DNA of 64,000 nucleotides, from contig CP136890.1 in assembly GCA_034359265.1 (NCBI GenBank), forward strand, positions 83,787,501 through 83,851,500, given 5' to 3'. Under the pieces are notes generated by a model. The model had not been told where the DNA came from and did no database searches. It saw only the letters and a program-made list of their open reading frames with translations. A program made the position numbers and the translations under genes. Shown in pieces: positions 57,128 to 64,000 of this stretch. Numbering within the stretch: the stretch's first letter is position 1; every line of letters starts with the position of its first letter. Source of the stretch: Canna indica (taxonomy: Eukaryota; Streptophyta; Magnoliopsida; Zingiberales; Cannaceae).

Positions 57128-58669
57128 ATGTCTGGTCGTGGTTATCGACGCAGGAGAGCTTCGGAGTCTCCGATCGGTGAGACTCCAGCACTTACTCATG
57201 CTGCTGATCCTCTTGTTGCTGATCCTCATGAGGATGATACTGCCGAGGCTAGTACATCCAGACGCAGGCGGCCACGCGGGCCGAACAGGTGGCAGCCTCC
57301 ACCAGCCACAGAGTCACGTAGATTGATTAGCGTGATTGGGGAGCGGTAATATATTATGAATTATGAATCATTACAAATTCATTATATCATAATATAATAT
57401 TAAAATTTATTTTTGTTGTGCAGGTTCGAGCAAGAAGAAGTGCCGAGGAGCATTTCTTCTACTATTCGACGATACATGCACGGGTCATGGCCTACGTGGT
57501 CTCACGTGCCTAGCGAGCACGTCGACATGTTATGGCGCGAGTTTGAGGCACGTATTATTATTATTTTTTACATGCATGATGATATATTAATATTGGTACT
57601 AATATTATTATTTTGCAGGCTCGCTATACATGGGCCGAGGACCAAAGGCCCTTCATTTACGCTGCCTGGGAGGCTATTTCCCGGGCAAGGTACAACGGGC
57701 AGCTGGGGCAGGTTCGATCCCAAGCGATGGCCCGAGCTGGGACCACTAACATCGTGGAGACTCGGGGATACGGCCCCGGTTGGATTACTCCGGATATATG
57801 GGACCAGCTCGTGGGGATATGGTCGACGAATCGATTGCAGGAGGTTTCTCGGAATGCGGCTAGAAATCGCATGTCGGGGGGAGCAGCGCGTCACACCGGC
57901 GGCTCTGTTGCATTTGCAGTGCACGCGAACCGTATGGTAAGTATATCTTTTAATTATATATTTTATTTGTTACTATGTGTACTAATTCATGTATTTGTTT
58001 TGTAAATGTAGACGACGGTGTCGGATGACGGGAGTGTCCAGCGACCCTCCCCGATGGCGGTGTTTGAGCGGACTCACCGTCGAGCACATGGGACTGGGGA
58101 GTACATCCACAACTGCGCTGCATACATTATGGTAATTATATATTTGTTTAAATTATTCATTATATATTTATAATTTAAGTTTTATGATAAATATTAAACA
58201 AAAAATCAAACTCGAGTAGGAGACCTACAGCCAGACGGTGGTGCAGCGTGGGGGTACCCCCGAGGACTTTGACGCAGCATCGTGGGTCGAGGCCGCAGGT
58301 GGCTGGGACCATGGCCGCGTATATGGCTTCGCAGATAGTGGTCATGTGCGAGCCGTACTAGGGCCACTTGGGGCACCGACCCCTCCGGTCGCTGGTGAGC
58401 GGCCGTCCACCTCCAGATCCAGTTATGATCATAGTAATAGGATAAGGACACTAGAGGAGACGGTCGCGCGTCAGACTGAGTTGATGGAGCGCCAGAGTCA
58501 GACGATGGCGAATATAGAAGCTATGCTACGCAACTTGTCGGGTCATCCCGAAGCAGGCATCTCTTCGGCATCATCTAATCCATCATCCTCGAGTCAGTCC
58601 ACGCCGGTGTACACTCAAGCACTCCAGACCCCGCCATATGATCCAGGCCATCCTCCATCGTCATCGTGA
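57128..58669 (+). CDS. CACTA accessory protein gene (Ptta/En/Spm-type), 5 exons, apparently intact
   Basis: Exons at 57128-57345, 57424-57547, 57619-57936, 58012-58131 and 58220-58669 join in phase to 409 aa. Introns 1, 3 and 4 are GT-AG, and intron 2 must use a GC donor (GAG|GCACGT) to keep frame. The product has an Arg/Pro-rich N-terminus (MSGRGYRRRRASESPIGETP; RRRRPRGPNRWQPPP). The conserved middle of plant Ptta/En/Spm (Transposase_24-type) proteins follows (WREFEA + RYTWAEDQRPFIYAAWEAIS; NRMSGGAARHTGGSVAFAVH; MAVFERTHRRAHGTGEYIHN). The C-terminus has a coiled-coil-like helix (RIRTLEETVARQTELMERQS) and a Ser/Pro-rich tail. In En/Spm the analogous TnpA binds subterminal repeats and regulates the promoter. 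The same job here is inferred. It starts 77 bp after the tnp2 stop, consistent with a shared transcript. Confidence 0.8.
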
Positions 58670-58984
58670 GATTTTGTTTATATTGACTTTGTTACTGAGA
58701 TATTGAACTTGTTTAATTTATATTGACTATGTTACTGAGATGTTGATAATTCAATTTTGCATTTGAATTGTGTTTATACTATCGTGGATAATTATGAATA
58801 TAAATATAATTGTTTTGATGTATATCTTGGTGTGTTTGTGATGTGTGAATGAATGTGTATGAGATGTTTGTGATGTGTGAATGAATGTGTGTATGAGGGT
58901 ATGAGTGTGTGAGTTATGTATTAGACAAATGTATCAATGTATCAATGTAAATTTGAAATTTTCAAATTTTCTGGTTGCAGGTAT

Positions 58985-59372
58985 AGGTCATCAGCAACGG
59001 CTTTCCCACGGGCGTTCGTGGGAAAGCCGTTGCTAAAAGTGTATCGAAAGCCGTTGCTGATGACCTACAGCAACGGCTTAGCGACGGAGTTTTACTAACG
59101 GTGTTGCTACGGACTCAGCGGCCGTTGCTATTAATGGTATCAGCAACGGCTCCGGGTCTGTGGCAAAACCGTTGCTGATAATATTTTTAGCGACGGCCCA
59201 GCGGCCGTTGCTGATAATGTTTTGAGCGACGGCCCGAGCGGCCGTTGCTGAGCCGTTGCTAAGTCATCAGCAACGCGACTTTCTGTCACGGCGCTATTGC
59301 AACGGCTCAGCCGTTGCTGATGCTCTTCAGCAACGGCTCAGCAACGGCATCAGCCGTTGCTGATGACCATTT
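58985..59372. repeat. Right subterminal array of CACTA element 2
   Basis: Alternating cagcaacggc and gccgttgctg with gcgacggcc variants, closely matching the left array of element 1 (tttcccacgggcgttcgtgg; gctccgggtctgtggcaaaa). Confidence 0.88.
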
Positions 59373-59383
59373 TTCTATTAGTG

Positions 59384-59666
59384 TATATTGAATGTGGTGT
59401 TGGCTTATAAGGCTTGATGGATGTGCTACCATCAACTCCAGCTTAAGCATTAGGCGAGTGATTAAGGCCTATGAAGTTGATAAGTGATCACCAGTGCTAT
59501 GTGCTATGTGAATATGATTTGGTGCTATGTGTTAGTTCAACTTGGGTCTTGATAGCGAGATCAAGACTCAAGTGGACGATAAACTTCAGCTTGAGCATTC
59601 TAATTAGGCTAATATGTTGGCTTATGAAGTTGATGAGTCAACTATCCCATCAAGCGGGTCGTAACA
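59384..59666 (+). mobile_element. Second TRIM: remainder of the split LTR, mosaic
   Basis: After the tat duplication the LTR continues with gaatgtggtgttggcttata and the motif gtgctaccatcaactccag. It then switches to internal-type sequence (gtgttagttcaacttgggtc) and back to LTR sequence, ending ccatcaagcgggtcgtaaca at 59666. This order points to an internal duplication or recombination within the TRIM. Confidence 0.75.
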
Positions 59667-59745
59667 CATTTATTCGAATTATAACTAATTAACCCTAAAA
59701 TTAACAATTAACCTAAAGTTGATTTAAAATTAATCTACAATTAAC

Positions 59746-59747
<2 letters not shown>

Positions 59748-59788
<41 letters not shown>
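59748..59788. repeat. (TA)n microsatellite
   Basis: About 20 TA dinucleotides directly outside the left end of the next element. This makes that element's TSD ambiguous. Confidence 0.95.
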
Positions 59789-59790
<2 letters not shown>

Positions 59791-60108
59791 ATTAATTACT
59801 AAATATATCCCGACTTTTGATGTGTTTCCCAAATCTATCCCCACTTTCTAATTTTCCTAATTCAATACACGACTTTTCGATTTGTAACAAATCTATCCCA
59901 CCGTTAATGGGACATCACAACAACTAATCAAAATTAACAAAGTGGACGATTCCTGCACAACCGCCCACCTTTTTCTACCTCCTCCTCTGCTGATCGAATC
60001 CGTCGATAGAGAAAGGGAAGCCGAGAAATCGAAGAAGAAGACCAACATTTGTAGTGAATGACCGCCCTTCGGGAGATGGTGTTGAACCAGCAGCTGACGA
60101 TCTAGGAG

Positions 60109-60250
60109 ATGTGTGCGGAGCTCGATGACGTTTTGGTGACGTGGCCTCCTTCCTTTTTCCCCTCCCCCGACCGTGAGCTCATATCCCTTCGACCCTCCCT
60201 GTCCAAATCTGAAGGGAATGGAAACAACCCCCCTCTTTCCCTTCCGCTGC
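60109..60250 (+). other. Possible captured coding scrap in the Pack-MULE-like element
   Basis: A GC-richer segment (about 60050-60250) reads MTALREMVLNQQLTI then, after a stop, MCAELDDVLVTWPPSFFPSP on the plus strand. This could be captured exon sequence, but no family was recognised and it runs into a nested hAT element. Confidence 0.25.
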
Positions 60251-60256
60251 TAAAAG

Positions 60257-60715
60257 TAGGGTTGTCCATTCGGTTCAACCCGAACCGAACCGAAATTAAC
60301 CAAATCGAAATTTTTTTTATACCAAAATTTTAACCCGAACCCGAACCGAATTATGCCTAAACCGATCTAACCCGAATCGAAATTATTCGGTTCAGTTCGG
60401 TTTCCAACCCGAAAATCAAAATTTTAGTTAATTTGGTTAAAAATTAAAAATTAAAAATTATTTCCTAATATTCATTTAATTACATGGGTTAAAAATTAAA
60501 AAATATATATTATTTTTTAATTATTCGGTTTTCGATTCGGGTCGGTTCCCGAATTCCGAGAACCGAATCCGAACCGAAACCTAAAATTTAGGTTCGGTTC
60601 GGGTCAAGAACCAAACCTGCAACCGTTGAAACCGAACCGAATCGAACCGAACCGAACCGAACCGAATCGAACCGAACCGAACCGAACCATGTGAATCGAA
60701 CAATAGACACCCCTA
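60257..60715. mobile_element. hAT-type non-autonomous element, TAGGGGTG family (copy 4), 459 bp
   Basis: The ends are tagggttgtccattcggtt on the left and, inward from the right, taggggtgtctattgttcg. Both are flanked by the perfect 8-bp duplication gctaaaag. The interior is dominated by accga/tcggt words, including a run of ccgaa-type pentamers near 60635-60690. It is nested in the Pack-MULE-like element. Confidence 0.88.
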
Positions 60716-60772
60716 GCTAAAAGTACCACAACTTCTGCTCGCTATAGAGATCAAAAGGACCTCCAAATCTAC

Positions 60773-61720
60773 CTAAACAGTTGAAGTCTGCACACACTTT
60801 ACTCGCATCACCGAGCTGTAGTTGTCTGCGTCTGCTAGCCTTCTCTTGAATTTCCTGCTCCACCATTTCTTGACAGCTTTTGACTCATTACTAGGCTTTT
60901 TGGTCGTAGACTTTGTTATGTTCCTGCACCTGCATCTGCTCCCACAATATTCTTTTCTTCTCCGGGGAGAAGAATTATGCCAAGCTAGCATCCACAATTT
61001 CATCACACAAACGATGGTGGAAATTAAAGTGAAATGATAATTATAATCAGTGTAGCTAGGTTTTGGATTTGGCTGTGCATGGCGGTAGACCGGCATCTCA
61101 ATGAGAAGAGCAGTCACGCGCTGCTGCTTCTCTTTATATCTCTGTTGCTGCTCTTTATATCTCTGTAGAGTTGCTTAGTATAATTATACTCCCTACAGCC
61201 ATGGCCTTTAAAATATTTGGCCTGCTGTTGATTGATTAGACCTAGAATTGTCTTGCTTCTGCCACCACCTTAAGGACTTTTGGGGAATAGTCCTAGGCGT
61301 CAGCATGATCAGTTGACCCTGGATTGATCCTTTTCATCTATCCTTAACAAAATCTATCATCTTTCTCTGGTTTCTCTTCAGTCTTCACCTTGTTTTGATC
61401 TCAGTCAAAATTTTCTTCTGAGTTAGTCTGATGGATTAATCAGCAAGTTCAGCCAAACTTTACACTTTATTTGACGACTCCCATGCATCGATAGCTTTCA
61501 ACCATTCACTTTCTTGAGACTCCACTTGCACTTGCTGTGTTGCTTTCCATTTATTTTTCTCTTCTTTCACACTATTAAATCCCCTCTCTCTTGTGTTGTT
61601 GCTGAATTCTTCACTTCCTTTCTTCTGGTTTTGACTTGTGGTTTCACCCTTTTTTTCAACTCTGCATTGAATCATCTCATCTTCTTCTTCCTCACTAAAG
61701 CATGCAGTTATCGAGTTTTT
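60773..61720 (-). other. Possible captured exons of an unidentified gene
   Basis: Minus-strand frames at 61720-61460 (EEEEDEMIQCRVEKKGETTS, ending WLKAIDAWESSNKV) and 60990-60773 (TKKPSNESKAVKKWWSRKFK, ending MRVKCVQTSTV) are gene-like in composition. They are separated by a ~450-bp stretch that could be an intron. No family was recognised. The position within a long-TIR element suggests capture. Confidence 0.3.
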
Positions 61721-61739
61721 CGGCTTCTGTACGTCGAGA

Positions 61740-62108
61740 ATGGACTCTTCCGCTGCTTTGGCACCTCCTCTCTCCTCCCGGATCACTAGCTTCCCGATCC
61801 TCGCCGTCTCTGTCATTTGCATCCTCACCACCTCCGTCCTCCTCCTCAGCTATTACGTCTTCGTCATAAAATGCTGCCACGCCGACGTCGTCGCCCGTCT
61901 CTCCCGCCCGCGGGCGCACGACCGCCGCCACCACGATGACGCACCCGGCGCTGCCGAGCAGCTCGGTCTCGAGGAGTCCGCAATTCGCGCAATCCCGACC
62001 TTCCGGTATCGAGCGAGAAGTGCCGTAGACGGCGGCGACAGGGCCAGCGCGAGATCCTTCCATGAGATGCGCGCTGACCGAGTATTTTTTAAGTTAATAT
62101 TTTATTAA
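61740..62108 (+). pseudogene. Captured N-terminal fragment of an ATL RING-H2 finger gene
   Basis: The 122-aa frame begins MDSSAALAPPLSSRITSFPI and has one membrane-spanning segment (about residues 18-43, ILAVSVICILTTSVLLLSYY). A basic region follows, then LGLEESAIRAIPTFRYR, the GLD motif that precedes the RING-H2 domain in plant ATL ubiquitin ligases. The RING domain itself is missing: the frame runs into the right inverted repeat and stops. GC content matches a monocot-type coding exon. Because it lies between long inverted repeats, transduplication by a Mutator-like element is the best explanation. Confidence 0.72.
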
Positions 62109-62304
62109 TATTTTTGGATGCTGACTAGGCTCTTGATCCACGTCGGCATGCCCACGTCAGCATCAAAATGGCTGTTGTGACGTCGCATTAACAGTGGGAT
62201 AGATTTGTTACAAATCGAAAATTGGTGTATTGAATTGAAAAAATTAGAAAGTGATGATAAATTTGAGAAACACCTCAAAAGTCGGAATATATTTAGTAAT
62301 TAAC

Positions 62305-63081
62305 TATATATATATAAAACCTAAAAATAATTAATAAAAAAACCTAAAACCTAAACTACTACTAGCGGTGACCGAAACCTAGCCCTAGGATTCGGCCGCC
62401 GCCGGCCGGAGAGGGGGAGGAGAGGGGCTTACATGACCGGTGACGAGGGAGGGAGAAGAAGGAGGGCGATCGTCGGCGAGGAGACGACGAGTGGAGGCGC
62501 GCGGTGAGGAAGCGATCAATGTCGGCGACCCGGAGAGGAAGGAGAATGTACGCTAACTCGGCGGCGATCCGAAGAACTGATGGTGAGGCGAGGAGACGGC
62601 GTCGACAGCGGCTATCGGTAGAGAGAAGCAGAGAGAAGAGGGAGCAGGAGAAAGAATGGGGACAGGCGCAAACGCAAATAAAAAGGTTTATCACCGACGA
62701 CCCGCCAGGCGTCGGTAAATCATGGATACCTAATCATTATATCACCGACGACTGACGTAGCCCTCACTAAGTCATCGATGATGTGATTTTTATTTTCGCG
62801 CCACGTCCGCGCCATCAATTAAATAACGACGATCGCTGTTAGCCATGACTAATGACTTATTTATATCATTGATGGCCTTTGGGCCCCCGCTAAGCCGTGA
62901 CTACTAAGTTATTTTATTTCGCTGTGCACCATTATTTATGAGCGACGGCCTTAGGCAACTGTATGCGGGTCGCGGCTGATTTGGTTATATCAGTCACGAT
63001 CGCTGGAAAGCCGTGGCTATTTCTGACGGACTGGGCGGTCGTCGGTGAGCCCCGATGCCAAAGATCATTATTCTAGTAGTG
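62305..63081 (-). mobile_element. CACTA element 4 remnant (one end only)
   Basis: The right end reads ttattctagtagtg, i.e. inward cactactagaataatgatc, a CACTA terminus followed by taa. Inward lie dyad-rich repeats on gtcggtga/tcaccgacga and agccgtggc words, then a GC-rich leader-like region (62380-62650) with ccgaaacctagccctaggat. That resembles the leaders of elements 1 and 2. The rest is missing where the Pack-MULE-like element abuts. Its subterminal motif differs from agcaacggc, so it belongs to another subfamily. Confidence 0.6.
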
Positions 63082-63504
63082 TAAGTTGAGTAAGATTCTT
63101 TCCTTCTGATTTCTTATATGTTCATTCGGTTTTAAGATTAGTATAAGAATTTTTTCATGAAAAAAAAAAATCATGAAGCTTCATCAACATAAAAAAACAA
63201 GTATTAACATAAACCATTATTATGCACGAATGTTAAAGCTAAATAAATCACTACAAAATTAGAAGGGAATGGATGAGACCATATTCTTTCTCTCTCTATG
63301 CACAAATTTAATCTAGATTTGAAATTCAAAGAGAATAAGAACTAGTTGGTGATGAGCTATTAATGGATTAAGACCCGTCAAGTGTGCATTAGATGGGATA
63401 AGAAGTATAGGACATGATATTAATACGATATTTGATGCATCATGGTATAAGATATGTGTCATACACTACTATATATATTATACTTTATTTTGGATAAAAA
63501 TGTC

Positions 63505-63547
<43 letters not shown>

Positions 63548-64000
63548 GGATAAAAATGCCCTTGAGCAATTTTTCTTTAAGTTTCTCAACAAAAACAACT
63601 TTTTAAAACAATTACAAGAATGAAATTCCATACATTTTTTTCTACCAGAATTTTTTTTTATTTTAACATATCACTTATGAAGTACATAATAGTAAAAAAC
63701 TATATAACATTAGAAAAATAATAATCAATTTATCGTATACTTCAAGTTCAAATATGTGAAAGGAAGATATTTAATTTTTTTTATTAGAGGTGTTTTTATG
63801 ATTTTCTTATAACCTTATACATTAACTTCGTTCAGTATAATATTATATGTTCGTAGGAGTATAGAACTCTAACATTTCGATAGCAGCCCTCCACATCTCG
63901 GACGTAGGTCCAAGCCTGATTAGCAGTCTTGGAGGCAGAGTTAGCATAACAAAGACAGATGATGGAGAGAGAACATGCAGATGCAATTTGCAGCTCGCTC
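63082..64000. other. AT-rich stretch, no gene recognised
   Basis: Contains a (TA)n microsatellite at about 63507-63542 and otherwise anonymous AT-rich DNA. The last ~150 bp are slightly GC-richer but carry no identifiable frame before the window ends. Confidence 0.6.

Larger units (their letters stand above)
54283..59383 (+). mobile_element. CACTA (En/Spm) element 2, 5101 bp, non-autonomous
   Basis: The left end is cactactagaaacttggtc and the right end, read inward, cactaatagaaaaatggtc. Both sides are flanked by the 3-bp duplication tat. In order it carries the left subterminal array, TATA, a GC-rich leader, a (TA)n tract at 54899-54928, a 26-bp tandem array, a palindrome, a deleted tnp2, an intact accessory gene, and the right subterminal array. 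It lies in the 3' LTR of a TRIM. Orientation is opposite to element 1. Confidence 0.94.
59789..62304. mobile_element. Long-TIR, Pack-MULE-like element, 2.5 kb
   Basis: The first ~150 bp and last ~150 bp are inverted copies. They share attaattactaaatatat-cc, gacttttga, tttctaatttt, attcaatacac, ttttcgatttgtaacaaatc and tatcccacygttaatg. The 9 bp outside both ends are tatatatat, compatible with a Mutator-like TSD but uninformative because of the microsatellite. Between the arms lies GC-richer, gene-like DNA, including part of an ATL RING-finger gene, and a nested hAT element. No transposase was seen. Confidence 0.68.

Noticed and set aside
57547..57553. GT donor at gaggcac|gtatta for intron 2 of the accessory gene
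   Set aside because: It would leave exon 2 one base out of phase with exon 3, whose conserved frame starts at the cag acceptor; the GC donor keeps phase in both elements.

Overview
This is nuclear plant DNA: AT-rich intergenic sequence packed with nested plant transposons and holding three recognisable host genes. Two of the genes (a matrix metalloproteinase and a WD40 protein) are single-exon and strongly GC-biased at third positions while the surrounding DNA is AT-rich. That contrast is common in monocots, so a monocot is likely but not proven. No bacterial genes, CRISPR arrays, tRNA or rRNA genes were seen.

Layout. 1-6.5 kb: a gag-like scrap, a degenerate ~34-bp repeat tract, a hAT-type MITE, a LINE endonuclease fragment and LTR-like fragments. 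6551-7645 (-): a complete GPI-type matrix metalloproteinase gene. 7.7-14.8 kb: AT-rich DNA, another LTR-like fragment and a decayed L1-type LINE (-). 15.2-17.4 kb: a long-TIR Mutator-like element carrying two nested MITEs. 17.6-21.1 kb: a probable ~3.5-kb solo LTR. 24-29.8 kb: a deleted Tat-like Ty3/gypsy element with an antisense extra ORF. 30205-31461 (+): a seven-repeat WD40 gene (JINGUBANG-like). 32081-38035 (-): a five-exon CREG-family gene whose splice sites could all be placed; a hAT element lies in intron 3 and a TRIM retrotransposon with a perfect TSD lies in intron 1.

39-64 kb is a transposon nest. A chromodomain-type Ty3/gypsy element (about 40.0-51.0 kb) is split inside its reverse transcriptase by CACTA element 1 (42322-48097, TSD tca). 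Next come a LINE remnant with a 180-bp hAT MITE and a hairpin, a CACTA remnant (element 3), and a second TRIM split by CACTA element 2 (54283-59383, TSD tat). A Pack-MULE-like element (59789-62304) carries a piece of an ATL RING-finger gene, followed by the end of a fourth CACTA element.

The most interesting material is the CACTA family. Elements 1 and 2 have different internal deletions of the tnp2 transposase. All three tnp2-bearing copies share a ~187-bp near-perfect palindrome and a ~26-bp tandem array upstream of tnp2. Both near-complete elements have AGCAACGGC subterminal arrays that abut a TATA box. Element 2 keeps an apparently intact five-exon accessory gene (409 aa, Ptta/En/Spm-type) with a GC-AG intron. 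Its counterpart in element 1 has a lost splice donor and two 1-nt frameshifts. Boundaries and splice sites were read by eye; no alignment or database search was run.
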